Assembly (NCBI GenBank): GCA_019915135.1
Contig: JAHLMK010000016.1
Coordinates: 1,228,806 to 1,292,805 of the forward strand
DNA: 64,000 bases
Origin: Strobilurus pachycystidiatus
Lineage: Eukaryota > Basidiomycota > Agaricomycetes > Agaricales > Physalacriaceae
Direction: 5' to 3'
Below the pieces are notes generated by a model, which saw nothing but the letters and a program-made list of their open reading frames with translations, searched no databases and was not told where the DNA came from. This document shows positions 12,784-24,554 of the stretch, piece after piece. Both the position numbers and the translations under genes were made by a program. Every line of letters begins with the position of its first letter. Positions within the stretch are counted from its first letter, which is position 1.

Positions 12784-14144
12784 CTACAAGTAAGTCGTAT
12801 CTACCCAGCTCTCGTAATCACTTCCAACCGCACTAGAAATGTTGTATAGGCTTGCTTCGCTTGCAGACAGGACAGTCGCAAAGCTTGGACGAGTCGCAGT
12901 CACTACACCGCTCTTCTTCGAGAATTTTGTGTTGTATTCCGCTAGAGTGACATTGCTGATGCGCTCGTCTGTGGCTTGCCATACGGACCAGATGTTTGCG
13001 TTCAAAGGAGCTTGAATGACCGTGTCTTTGAAGATGACCCTGTATGAGCGTGAGTGGTTGCTTTAGATTGAAAGCCACTGAGACTGACTTGGCGTAAGCT
13101 AGAAACACAAAAAATGACCGTCAATTGACAACCTCAAATTCAGTCTTACGGCCGAGCTCACCTCCCCATGGGCGACCGAGAAATATGTTCCCACTAGTAC
13201 CAGTCGCGGCATCCTTTGCGAGCACGACCCTGTTATGCTCGAAAACGTCTTGGGACAAGTTCTAGACCGGGGCTCCGAGGAAAGAAGAGAGAAGGAGTAC
13301 GCACAGCTGCCAGTATCGTCCGACTGCCTTCCACTCGCCGTGATACAGCCTGGTCCATTTACAGCGATAGTGTTGCCCCCAAAGTAGGCCAGCCCTCTTC
13401 TTCCGTAGATGAAGTCGACTGCACCCTATGTCGTGCTGTGGGTGAGCGGAGAACGCCATGATGAGCATTGGGGCGCGTACCTCAATGAAGCTCTTGAGGT
13501 AAACTTGGGTTCCCTGGTTGGCGTAGAGCGTATCTTGATATCCGGTAAAGCTACAGGCGTAGAAGCCAACTTTGTTTCCATATTGACTGATAGCCCCCGC
13601 TTGGACACCGGCTCCGTAAGTGTTGGCAAGGTTCACGTTATACAAGCTAGGAATGATGAGACACTGCAAAGACGGTAATGCGTAAGGTGAGCCACCTGAA
13701 GTTGTCCTTGTGGATCCGGAGTGTCCCAGTCGCGTCGTTTGAGCCAGCGACGGTTATATTTGAGTTGTAGGTGATGGTCACTTTGTTGCGCGAGTAAGTC
13801 AAGGTGTCCTTCGTGTAGCCATACACCTATTCTGAAATTGAGTATCGCTACTCTTATGAAAATGGCAAGAGAAATAAACGTACAGTCAAGGGCCCAGTGC
13901 GATTGATGTAGACTTGCTCCGTATATGTCCCAGGGTATATGAATATGACTTGGTCGCTTCCATCGGCGGGCAGAGCATCGACCGCGCTCTGGAACGTGCT
14001 GTACTCTTTCGACGACTTGGTACCAGCACGTACGACAAGCGCGCCAGTCGGCGGTCTCGTACGAGAGGCTGGCAGTGGAAACCAAGGGAGTGCAAAGGCA
14101 GTTTGGAGGAGGACCAAGCCGACGAAGACCTTGAAGAAGACCAT
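12784..14144 (-). CDS. Pectin methylesterase (CE8), secreted, copy 2
   Basis: Same reaction and layout as copy 1: signal peptide (MVFFKVFVGLVLLQTAFALP), GTYTEQVYI, YACSFTGYQDTLY, DFIYGRRG with the nucleophile Asp, LGRPWG, and C-terminal YESWVDTTYL. It differs in motif II, which reads QAGAISQYG instead of QAVAI. Several short introns fall at sites matching those of copy 1. A TATA-like TATTAAAA (minus strand) lies about 40 bp upstream of the chosen ATG. The leader between signal peptide and catalytic domain is longer (FPLPASRTRPPTG). Likely active, since the catalytic Asp residues are kept. Confidence 0.92.
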
Positions 14145-15178
14145 GATGTTCTGGTGTTGCGCGCACCTCACCCCACATTTCCTTTTAATACTGCGGGGAA
14201 ATGTCAAATAAGTCGCGGAAGAAATAGCCGGGCCGCCACATGTGAAGAAGGTACGGTCACAAGACCTTGCGCAAAATGTCATCTTGGAAATGGAAATGTC
14301 GTTGCGTGTACAAGGTATGGCAATGAGCAGCAAATAATATGCCGGGAACAGACAACCCCACGGAACATCTATCTCAGAAGCAAAAATGGCGCCTTAGGAT
14401 GCGAGAAAACAGCATACAATTCTGTGAATCGTCAGACTCTCCAAGGCGACGAGCTTTTCAGGGACATGAGGGGACAGGCACAGAGGACCCTCGCGGACCC
14501 TGCCAGGACCAGCCAGCCTCCAGGTGACCCAGGGGGAAGTACTGGTCGTTGACTTGAGCCTAGTTCAGCAGAGAAGGAACGGCCCGTAACGGCTTTGGAT
14601 GACTCAAGTCATGCATCTTGGACAAGGGTATGTGGCGGCGGTGAGCGATGTGAAAAACTGGCAAACTCGAAGTAAGGTGGATCAGCGCGTCAAGGGCACT
14701 TACATATCCGGCTTGTCGGTGCGCCATTCAAAATGCGAAAGCTTGTGGGCATGCCAAGGGAAGAGAAAGAGTACAACAGTGGATTTTTTGATCTTGAATG
14801 ACCATTGACGAGGCGGCGCTGCATTTTTGCAGCCTCGTATTCTCAAGAGTCAGTTTGTTGAATCTAAATAGCCTATTTCCTGAAGTACCAGAGTCATAAC
14901 TGATCTCGAGGCGCATGGGGGCCCCGATGTTGGTCGTTCCGCTAAACTCAGCTACGTCCGCACCCACGTTCCGAGCTCGAGCAGACACTTGGCCTTCCCC
15001 GTATCGATACAATCGTCATCGCTGGCATCACATCTTGGCAGTGGAGTCGGAACTAGTTACTAGATGTCAGGAAAGGAGATTTTCTCTGCCTACATACAAG
15101 AATTAGAGAGTTCACCTCACGTTTGTCCAACGTTTGTCTGAGTCAGATTTCACAATTTCTTCATTTCTACTCTGCTCG
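14145..15178. other. Intergenic, no clear gene
   Basis: Upstream of pectin methylesterase 2 and downstream of the Rossmann gene. A 94-codon minus-strand frame at 14728-15012 has protein-like composition but no motif, paralogue or splice support. Confidence 0.5.
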
Positions 15179-16556
15179 TTATTTCCCAGCACTGGCAGCC
15201 ATCCTACGCGTCGTCTCCCTGACCTCCTTCTCAAGATCCTCCATTCCATACTTCGGCGCCCAGCCCAAGGCCCTACCCCTCGTCCCGGTGCACCGCGTGT
15301 TGGCAGCCATGAGAGGTATATAGAATGCCTGCGCAGTGCGTAAGTACTATGTTCAGCTCTACCAGAAGGCCGAGGAAAACACGTACATACTCCCCACTGA
15401 AGAGGGTATTCAACTCATCGTCTGTAAGCGGACGCTCTTCTACATCTTGGTCCGGGCCCGGGCCAAGAAGTGTTTGCGCCGCGATCAGAACCACCGTCCG
15501 TCTCTCGACATCGCCGTTCTCAGCAAAGAAATATCCTTCTGGGCCGTGTGGGACGGGTTCCTCGTTCAAAAGCTTGTTGAATACAATCATTACTAGGTCT
15601 GTCACTGTCGGAGGGCGGGTGTATAGGTAAGTCCAAGTATGTCGCACTCGGAGGAAGGACTCACGATCGTCGATGTGAACAACGGACCACCGGTTCTTCC
15701 CCTCGCCGATATTGACGGCAACGTTGTTGTGAGCCAGCACCGGTGTGATGGCAGAAGTGAACAGAACGGCATTGGATCGCTGGATGCCTGCGTCGACCAG
15801 GGGGTTGGAGAGGTCACCGTAGACTGCTCCAGGGATTATGAGATACGAGGTGATATAGCCTGTCGGGAGTCACGTTAGTGAGTTTGAAGTCCGAGTCAAT
15901 GGAGATTTTGCGCACCTTCCGCATCGGCCTTGAGAAACTCTAGATCAACGTTGCGATGTATCTTTTCATAGGGTATGTTCGCCATTTCTTCAGCGTCCGC
16001 ATCGTCGTAAACTTTGTTGGGGATGTCCCGCCCCATAGCGTCGTCTCCAAGGACACCGGTACCGCTCTGAGAAAAAGGATATGTTGGTCGGATGATGCGA
16101 AATTTCAACAAGTACTAAAGTACTCACGACATGCAACACTTCAGTCTTCCTGCCCGTCGTCTCGTACTTTGCTTTGCACCCGGCCAAGATGTTCGCCGTG
16201 CCAACCATGTCGTCGCTGCTGTACTAAATGAGAGCATCAGGACCTAGTTGGATTTGACTTTGGGTGACCGCACTGTGTCGATGATGTACTCGGCATCTCT
16301 CGTGAGGTCGCGCAGAAGGTCCGCATCGGCTGGAGTGCCCTCCACGATGTTGATAACATAGTTCAAGTCACGTAGTTTCTGCGCTTTGTCAGCGCTGCGA
16401 ACTAAGACTGTGATTTCCAGTCCTTGGATCTGAAGCACGCGGAGAAGGATGGAGCCACCGATATAACCTGTTCCGCCTGACAGTTAGAAGGAGGAAGGAG
16501 GAAGGAGGGATAAATTGACCCGTGGCACCGAGGATGAGAACTTTGGTATTGGGCAT
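15179..16556 (-). CDS. NAD(P)-binding Rossmann-fold protein, NmrA/atypical SDR type
   Basis: Starts MPNTKVLILGATGYIGGSI, with the GxxGxxG dinucleotide-binding loop, then LRVLQIQGLEITVLVRSADKAQKL, as in NmrA-like and epimerase-like atypical short-chain dehydrogenases. Later segments include YEKIHRNVDLEFLKADAEG, a YITSYLIIPGAVYGD block and VVHIDD. The usual YxxxK catalytic pair is not evident, so the activity may be unusual or absent. The C-terminus is recovered by splicing out an intron with donor gtacgt after SGEY, giving YAFYIPLMAANTRC and ending MAASAGK at 15179. Five or more introns. Substrate unknown. Confidence 0.8.
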
Positions 16557-17805
16557 GTTGGATGGGATTGCCTGTAGGTGTCATGATTAGTGGGCTTTTA
16601 ACGAGTTTGTCATTACCGACTGTTCAGGTATGTCGTTTGTGGGAACGAAGATGCGAACCAGTCTTTGTCAACAGCTCGGCATCAGTCATCCTCGAGTCCG
16701 GACCCTGATAAGTCAGTTTCATTCGTGGGCAAGATATATCGAACGAGAAACTCACAGGATGTGATACGTGAGTAACCTCCGGGGTCACCGAGCAGGTACT
16801 GTCATGTGTACTGCTGGCAGTACCGCTCGTGTAAGGGAGAACAGAATGCGGTGTGGACAGTCTAGTACCGTCTGAGTCCGAGTCCCCCAAAAGGGAGAGG
16901 ACCGTGAAACCCAAGGTCGGGAAGGGAGCCAGCAGTTTGGAGCGCCCAGTGAGGACAAAATCCGTGCAAAGGATGACGAGCCTGAGGTGACGAGAACTGA
17001 GTAAGAATATTGAGAATATGAGCGTGGGTAGGACGAAAGGAAGGGCGGAAAAGGCGCGGCGATGCGCCGGCCAGAGAGCACGCGCACTTGGAAATAATTG
17101 GCAACGCGTCCAATCTGCCAATCGCTCATTCCTCACTTGAGGCTTATTGACGATCCTCATACTGGACACTGAAATTTCGTAGAGAAGTTGATCTGAGATC
17201 GTGCAGACCTCGACCGTATATCACGAGCCGGTCGGAATACCAGAAGAAGACGAGAAGAGAAGTCGCTGCCAACATCTAGGCATGAGATCTTGAGAGTCAA
17301 TGTTGAGGACGCTAGCCCGTGGACGACCTCAGTATCAACCAGAGCGAGGACGCGAATGGTCGCGTCGTGGTCCTAATGATACTGAGGGAGAGTTCAGAAG
17401 TCGGCAGTGGATGAGAGTTTCGGAGAAGGCAGAGAGGAGAAAGTAGATCTAGGCCACACATGACTGAGATATGAGTCAGCCTCTCGAGACTGCAAGATGC
17501 AAGGCTTAGGCAGACGACCAACCAGCAACCTGCCGCCGCACCAATCCGAGTCCGGCACAGAGGCCTAGGGTTAGGGCTACAAGATTTCCCACGGACAGCG
17601 ACAGACGACATGCAAAATTTCGCCAAGCCTTGTTTCATTCATCTCACCTTTAAAAATCCGTCAGTCCGTTGAGCCGGTAAGCGCTGTCCTCCTCGTTGCC
17701 GACGGTGATGCTGACAGTGGCGCAGAGATTCGTCGGGAGGTATCCAGCAATATGTACGTCTTTTCACTGCAGCGATGGAACACGATTGACCTTGGCGCCA
17801 GAAAC
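16557..17805. other. Intergenic, upstream of ribosomal P0
   Basis: Lies between the divergent NmrA-like (-) and P0 (+) genes. Minus-strand frames of about 110-180 codons here are low-complexity (Ser, Pro, Leu) and lack motifs. The last 150 bp before 17806 should hold the P0 promoter or an untranslated first exon. Confidence 0.5.
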
Positions 17806-18838
17806 AATGGGAGCTACTCGTGCCGATAAAGAAATCTACTTTGAAAAGCTCAAGGAGCTGCTGGGCAAATACCGTGCGTTCCCTGCAATCCAATCCAACC
17901 TGTCCTCATTGTCTTGCAGCCTCAATCTTCCTCGTCAACGTTGACAATGTCGGCTCCAACCAGATGCATCAGATCCGTGTCGCCCTTCGCGGCAAGGGTG
18001 TCGTCCTGATGGGCAAGAACACTATGGTCCGCCGCGCCCTGCGCTCCATCCTCTCGGACTACCCTCAGTTCGAGAAACTCCTCCCGCACGTCAAGGGCAA
18101 CATCGGCTTCGTCTTCACCTCCAGCGACCTCAAGGACATCCGTGACCTGATCACCGCCAACAAGGTCGCTGCGCCTGCGCGTGCTGGTGCCTACGCGCCC
18201 ATGGACGTCTCCGTCCCCGCAGGCAACACCGGCATGGAGCCCGGAAAGACCTCCTTCTTCCAGGCTCTCGGTATCCCCACCAAGATCGCCCGTGGTACCA
18301 TCGAAATCGTGTCCGACGTCAAGGTCGTCGTAGCCGGCACCCGTGTCGGCACGTCCGAAGCCACCCTGCTGAACATGCTGAACATCTCCCCGTTCACGTA
18401 CGGTATGACCGTCGTGCAGATATTCGACTCTGGCAACGCGTTCCCGCCCTCGGTCCTCGATGTGGACGAGTCGGAGCTTGTGGACCGCTTCTTGTCTGGT
18501 ATCAAAACCATTGCGGCCCTCTCGTTGGCGCTCAACTACCCCACGATCGTGTCCGTCGTACACTCGTTGGTCAACGCCTACAAGAACGTCCTCGCTGTTT
18601 CACTTGCGACTGAGTACACGTTCGAGGGCTCTGAAAAGGTCAAGGAGTATCTTGCCAACCCCGAGGCGTTCGCTGCCGCTGCTCCCGCCGCTGAGGCTGC
18701 TCCTGCTGCCGCCGAGGCTGCCGCTCCTGAGCCTGAGGAAGAGAAGGAGGAGTCTGACGATGACATGGTATGTTTCTGCAATTCATTTGTATTGCCGTCA
18801 TTAACACACATTCCTAGGGCTTCGGTCTGTTCGACTAG
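17806..18838 (+). CDS. RPP0: 60S acidic ribosomal protein P0 (uL10)
   Basis: Stalk base of the large ribosomal subunit; it binds rRNA and the P1/P2 dimers at the GTPase centre. Starts [20 protein letters not shown]; after intron 1 (17874-17919) it continues [19 protein letters not shown]. Conserved blocks are [37 protein letters not shown] and SPFTYGM. An Ala-rich hinge and an acidic [11 protein letters not shown] lead to intron 2 (18768-18817) and the last exon GFGLFD-stop, the universal P-protein tail that binds elongation factors and ribosome-inactivating proteins. Codon use is strongly C-ending, as expected for high expression. The antisense open frames are shadows of this gene. Confidence 0.97.
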
Positions 18839-19375
18839 TCTTACTGTATCTGTGCTTGCTGTATCTACTATTACGACATTCACATTTCATTGACGCGCAG
18901 TCGGGTCATCTCCTTCAGGATTGTCAGACGCGTTCATGGACGCGATGTAAGAGCGTGATCACGACGAGAGGAAGGATGTCAGATCGTCACGGTCAAGTAC
19001 GACACAATGTTTGTGATAAGGCAGGAGGACCAGGCGCATCTATTCCCTTGCTGTGCGATTCCCGTCGTTCCCGAAAGATCACGCAAAAGCGCACCTTTCT
19101 GGGACCACCACGCGCTGGATGGGTGGTGTGTTCTGATACAATCATTCGCACTCCGCTTGACATCGCGTGGATATTTTCTTTTCTGACAGCCCGGCTGAGC
19201 GCTGTGCTCATCAATGCAAGATGGCTAATAGTAATAACCACCACGACATCCCTAGATGTCCTCTGCTGCTGCCTTGCGATCTGCCTCGTCGTCCTCCCTT
19301 TGCTATACTTTGCCACCCTGCCTTTCCTATACTTTCTCGACAGCAATGTTCTACCCTGCTTCTGGCCGAAAGCCA
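18839..19375. other. Intergenic after ribosomal P0
   Basis: Contains the P0 3' UTR. A plus-strand frame has a hydrophobic stretch (LAICLVVLPLLYFATLPFLYFL, 19270-19360) but no start or homology that I recognise. Confidence 0.4.
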
Positions 19376-19877
19376 TGATCAAAGCATCGCTTACGCGTTG
19401 TGCCAAAACTCAGAGTCAACTACAAGCCAATACACAGACTTTGAGCAACCACGAGCTAGCGTTGGTGGGCAAAGTTTCTTAGTAGGTGTCATAGCGTTTG
19501 CCGTTCTCGCGTATCTAACTTCCATCCAATACACAGCCTGCGCATCAAAGGTCGAGCTCTCCTCGATCTCCACTACCAGAGGAGGAGCGAGGGATACTTT
19601 GCGTACATCTATAAGGACGCGTCGACTCTTCAGGACGCCATTGACCGCGTTCGCGATGAGCTCGAGGCAAGTCCCCACTCAGGGCATTGTGTCTCCCATC
19701 ATCTGACCTGCATTGGTCAGGACGCGGCTTTCCATCGGGGACACGACGTTTCCGTTCGACAGCAAGAGTTCAATGTTCGAGAGGAAGGTCTGTCTGCTTT
19801 TTTTTTCCTGAATTCGTATCACTGACGGTGCTCGTTTGACGGTCAGCACTCTCTACCTCCGTGAATTGCTGCCGATT
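19376..19877 (+). CDS. Possible small hypothetical gene
   Basis: Weak candidate. From ATG 19376 the frame reads MIKASLTRCAKTQSQLQ; an intron beginning gtaggt and ending acacag joins GKVSY to LRIKGRALLDLHYQRRSEG and on to STLQDAIDRVRDELE, which looks like real protein. After that a gcaagt donor could start a GC-AG intron, but the downstream frames (TRLSIGDTTFPFDSKSSMFERK, TLYLRELLPI) do not join cleanly in phase. It may be a genuine short gene with mis-guessed splice sites, or a decayed one. No family recognised. Confidence 0.3.
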
Positions 19878-20665
19878 TGAAGATGAGAGCCGGTGGACTA
19901 GTGTAAGGGCCATCTTAAAACAAACAAGGTATGCAACACGTCAACGGACCATTGAGACTTATGACTGACTGACAGGAACCTAGGATTTCTTCTTCACTTT
20001 CCCTCTCACTGTATACTGTACTCTTTGCTCTCAAAACGCTGTCCTTATTTCCGTGATGTTGACCTTCTCTACAACTACAACTGAATACCTTTCTCTGTTC
20101 TGTTTCTGCGCTCAAACTATCCTTCATGTGTTCAATCAACATTGCGCCTCAACCAGAGTAGCCGGACTCCGATGGACCAACTCACGCATTTCTACCAATG
20201 CGGCTACGTTGCATGAGAGCCTTCTCGTTGCTCTGGTGAGGAACGCGATGACGCCTCAACCCAACCTTACTTGCATCATGAGCGCCGTGCACGTCAGCGC
20301 GGGCTTGTACTCGAGTCAGCTGTACTTTCAGATCCGCTGATTACGCCACAAACAGTGAAGCGATGAATGGAAACAAATGATACCTCACCTTCAGGCTTCA
20401 ACGAGAAATTGAAAACTTGACGAACAGCGAACGGCACGCCCACATCAAATACTGCAGCACTTGAAACGCCCAAGTCAGTTGTCCGCGTCTCGATGACGCA
20501 CATGTCGTAGTTCGTATATGGCGAAAAGCCAAACACGAGCTTACTGGTGCGCGAATTGCGAACCCTCCGGGGCGCGAATTACGCCCGCCGCAACGAGTCA
20601 GGACCCAGAAACACAAGCACGGTGACCACTACCAGTGATTTTTAATGAGGCGTATGCAAACAAGT
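19878..20665. other. Intergenic, no gene seen
   Basis: Downstream of MGST3 (-). Short frames on both strands without motifs or splice support. Confidence 0.5.
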
Positions 20666-21378
20666 TCAGAAGAATGTCTTGTAAACGGACGCCACAGACC
20701 CAATAAACAGAACTGATATGGTGTGGTAAGCTGGTTGAGGCAACTCATATGGGGGTCGGGACCACTCACCAGCTTGAGAAAGGTTCGCCAACGTTCCGCC
20801 GTTCTTCCTCTGCAGAAGAGAAATCAGCAATCGCCCTTTCTTCTCCTCGTTGCACTGAACTTACCTTCTCGGCGGCATTCAAGTATCCTCTGGTGAACAG
20901 GAGTTTTCCGACCACGAACATCGCACATCCTACGGCGGCGACGAGGGGGTATTGGACGGAAGTCACAAGCGTACTGTTGAATTGCGGGTCAGTCGGACTT
21001 CAATCCTATAGATGCAATGAGAAGACACAGACCCGCTGACAACAGAGGTGATGTTCTCAACGGTGTGTGCGTGAGCGCGCTGCGCGCAGTTGAAGATGTA
21101 CGCCTCCTTAGAGGCGGCGGCCTCTGCCTTCTCTGCGTACACTGAGTCGGACCATGTCAGACATAAGAATGTGAAATGAAAGTGAAGAGATACATTGTGG
21201 GTAGGGAATCTTCGCGGCTCTGCGTTTTGATGCAACCATAAAGGACTGGCCGCTAAGAAGGAGCTGTGTGGAGATCAACGCTAGTCCGACCCATTTGTAG
21301 CTGAAATTCAGATTTTAAATGACGAGTCAGCGGAAGTCGTGTTACATACTCATCAGTGAGAGTGATAATGACAGGCAT
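20666..21378 (-). CDS. Microsomal glutathione S-transferase 3-like (MAPEG family)
   Basis: Small integral membrane enzyme family that conjugates glutathione or reduces lipid hydroperoxides at the ER. Splicing five or six short exons gives MPVIITLTDDYKWVGLAL, LSGQSFMVASKRRAAKIPYPQ, YAEKAEAAASKEAYIFNCAQ with RAHAHTVEN (the MAPEG glutathione-site signature region), QYPLVAAVGCAMFVVGKLLF, TRGYLNAAEK, and the C-terminus KNGGTLANLSQAVLFIGSVA. Four hydrophobic helices, about 150 residues, typical for MGST3. Introns are 46-60 bp with GT-AG ends. Start and stop are both clear. Confidence 0.9.
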
Positions 21379-21990
21379 TTTTCAAGTTTGAAGAAGGAAG
21401 GTACTGGGCCTTGGCTGGTTGGTGGTTGCTGCTGGCAGGTTGTCTGTGTTGCAGCTGCTGTAAAGCAGCCTGCCAATGCCCCGCCGCGTCACCCTCAAGC
21501 GCCACGTGGGCTGCATACGCGTCCAGCGGCAGCCGTTCTCATTTTGTCAGCAAAGCCGAGGCGTGCGTTGCCCCGTAAAAGTGATTGGTCTTTATTGATC
21601 CCTGTCATCACAGAACTGTAGGCCTGAAGAGAGAGGTTGCGGGGATGCGGGAAGCAAGACGAAGGGGTTGAATGAGGTAGATATATACAAGATAACTTAT
21701 GAGGAGATGCTTATTGCTTCAATAGTGTGCGATATTCTGGCCCCGTCGGCGATACCGAGTTTCGTGTTTCGCAGCTCTTTGGTCTTCATATTCTCCTTGA
21801 TGAGATTCGCCGACGAACATTGCAAGGACGCGAACTGGATGTGCTAGAAATAGCAGTGGCGGCGGCAATTTGACAATGAACGTGGGGAAAGATCCGATCG
21901 AACACGTGGGAGATTGATGGGCGCCAAGGTAAGCGCGCCCTTCCTTGCTATCGCCACTCACACTGAGTCACAGTCGCCGACTGCGCTGCC
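21379..21990. other. Divergent promoter region
   Basis: Between MGST3 (-) and the coiled-coil gene (+). No coding signal beyond short overlapping frames. Confidence 0.5.
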
Positions 21991-24554
21991 ATGGACCGCC
22001 TCTCTGCCTTTGATCCATACAGTGACTGCGCCACACTCAGCTTTCCTATCCCTCCCGGTACCTTCTTCCCACCGACGAACCAGATCCGCGACGCATTCGA
22101 CAGCACATCGTGGGCCGTCACCACCATCCACGTCTACCACGCCCATGTCACAGTCCACTTTCTGAACGCAAAGCTTGGTACGTCGTCGTCGGTCTCGTAG
22201 TTGACAGCCTATTTACCATGTCAACTACAGCTAGTCAAGCCTTTGCGACGTGTTACAACCTTCCCATCCCCGGCACATGTCCTCAACTCACTCTTTGCTT
22301 CGCATTCGACGCTTACCCGACCAGCTATCCTCGGCTCATATCCTGCTCTCCGTCCCAGTCCATCGAAGATATCTACCACGAACTTAGCCGTGACGGTGTC
22401 GTAATCTTCCGACTCACCAGCGAGGTCGTCTGGTTCTGGGAGGAATCCGATGCGCTGGTCGCCGAGTCAAATGGCTCTCTAGTCAGGCTTGAAGATGCGT
22501 ATCATCCCCGCACGCTGGAGATTACTGCAAGTTGTCGCCGTCATCATTTGCGACTTTCCGTTAACAGCTATCCAGGGATGGCCAGCTTCCACGGAATGGA
22601 AGCGCAAGTCAGCGCTACAACATCTATCTCTGGTACGTTATCTCCATTATAACACTATTCCGCCATCTAATACCAATCTAGTTCGGCACAGTCATTGGGT
22701 AACTACAATCAATTCTCGGGACATTGTGTAACGACGATGTTCATTCCATGGCCAGTTACCAATTTCACGCCGGCGAAACTCTGACAGTTGAGTATTCAAC
22801 TGTGGAGTCTGGTACGTGTCCTTCTCGCAGTCTCAATCAGTATGATTTCTCACCTATGCTCCAGCCGAACTAGCTATCGCTGCTCTTTCCGGTCGGCAAT
22901 TACTCTTCGCCGATACCCTTCCATTGAATGTTCGCTACCGTCTTGCGTATCCCACCGTACGTGCTCTTCGTGTACTGTCGCCCGTCATACTGATATCGAT
23001 TTACAGCTTCCGACAGTGTCGCAACTCACCGCTAGAATCGAGCAGCTCCAGCTTGAGCTCAATGAGAAAGAGGATTATCGCTCCCTGGAACCCCTCCTTA
23101 TTCGTGCTATTCAACAACGCGACGAGAAATCCCGCGAGGTCGATAGACTAAAGAAGGAGCTCGGAGAAAAGCAGTCAAACGAGGACATCATGAACATTCT
23201 CCACTCCATTCAACAAACCTCCGAAACGATTCTGCAGCGCTCCTCTATCACTCCTCCTACACCATCTCCACCAGTCAATGACCCCGTTGAGCGGGAGAGC
23301 TCACATACACATCTCAAGCTTAAGATCCTATCGCTCAATCGCGAGCTTCAGGAGACCAAGGAGAAACTGACGGCCACGCTTACCAAACAAGCTGTGGAGG
23401 AGGAGAGTCTCGTAGACAAGCTGACCGACGAGAAAGAAGACCTCCAGGTGCTCTTGAATAACAAGAATCTCGAGATCGACGAGCTCAGAGCCACCAACGA
23501 CAACCTCAGCCGCGACTACTTCTACGGCATGGTCAGTCAGATGGAGGCGGAGAAGTCTTCCGAGCTCGAGAGTCTGCGTGCGGATGTCAAGAACCTCAGA
23601 ACAGATTTAGAGGAGAAGAGTCTATCGCTTGTCGAGACACTTCACGAAGCAGACGATTCCAAGCGCGAGCTCACCAAGGAGATCGATTTCCTCACTGCGT
23701 CGATCCAGAGCGGGGTGGAGCAGTTCAACGAGCAGCAGAGGGTTAGCGAAGGACTGAGGGAGGAAATGAAGGAAATGAAGGATTGGGAGCAGATGCTGGA
23801 GACTGCGCTGGAGGAGAAGGATGGTGATATCAGCAAGCTGGAGGTGGAGAGGGCCGAGCTCATCGACGAGATTTCGCGCCTCACGTCGAAGGTCGAAGAC
23901 CAACGCGAGGAGGTCCGGACCATGCGCGGGGTCGTCAACGACGTTACGGTTCAGTGCGCGGCGAAGGAGGAGAAGCTCGAGGAGGCGACCACCGCCCTCT
24001 CAGACAAGGAAACTATCTTGTCCGTCGTCACGAAGGAGAAGGACAGTCTGAAGGCCCAGGTTGAGTTGCAGGAGAGTCTGCTGGAGGAGCTGCACCGGGA
24101 GGTGGACGAGATGTATAGGGAGCGCAAGGAGCTGGAGAGCGACCTGAAGAAGGAGCGCACTGAGCGGAAGGCGATGACCAAGTTACTCGAGAGTATGCAG
24201 AAGGCTGGGAGGGCTCAGGTTGTCGGGGAGGGAGGGAGCCTGAGTGGCGGCCGCCCCAAACACAACATGGCGGAACTCGACGGGCTTGCGCGCGCGGCCG
24301 AGTCGCGTAGGAAGGAATCCGCCGATCGCAAGAAGGAGCCCGCCCGCGAGCGCGACTCGTGGATCCTGGACCGGGAGTTCGACTTTGAGCCGGACGTCCG
24401 ACCGCCGCCCCAGCCCCAGCCCCAGCTGCGTTTGAACACCGGGGAGCTGATGGCGCGTGCGCACCGACGCGCGGCGGAGCAAGGGCATGCGGAGCACATG
24501 CGCCGACGCCCGCGTGGCGGGAAGCCGCTGCGCGCTGTGGATTTCATGGCGTAA
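21991..24554 (+). CDS. Coiled-coil protein of unknown function
   Basis: Starts MDRLSAFDPYSDCATLSFP. The first intron at 22178-22230 joins to SQAFATCYNLPIPG. The N-terminal third is cut by about five introns, and I could not resolve the splice phase around 22630-22790. Exons there (SIEDIYHELSRDGVVIFRL, STVESAELAIAALSGRQLL) look like parts of RRM-like folds, but this is tentative. From about 23010 one long exon encodes continuous heptad-rich coiled coil (LTARIEQLQLELNEKE to ERKAMTKLLESMQK, roughly 400 residues). It ends with a basic, Pro/Gln- and Arg-rich tail ending GGKPLRAVDFMA. A scaffold or cytoskeletal role is possible; the function is unknown. Confidence 0.75.

Noticed and set aside
14728..15012. 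94-codon minus-strand frame with plausible protein composition
   Set aside because: No motif, no paralogue, no matching exons on either side.
16624..17169. 181-codon minus-strand frame upstream of the NmrA-like gene
   Set aside because: Low-complexity, overlaps another frame in the same stretch, and gives no recognisable domain; considered as an extra N-terminus for the Rossmann gene but the GxxGxxG start argues against it.
17922..18563. 213-codon minus-strand open frame across ribosomal P0
   Set aside because: Antisense shadow of the strongly C-biased P0 coding sequence; composition is Asp/Glu/Gly/Arg-rich with no motif.
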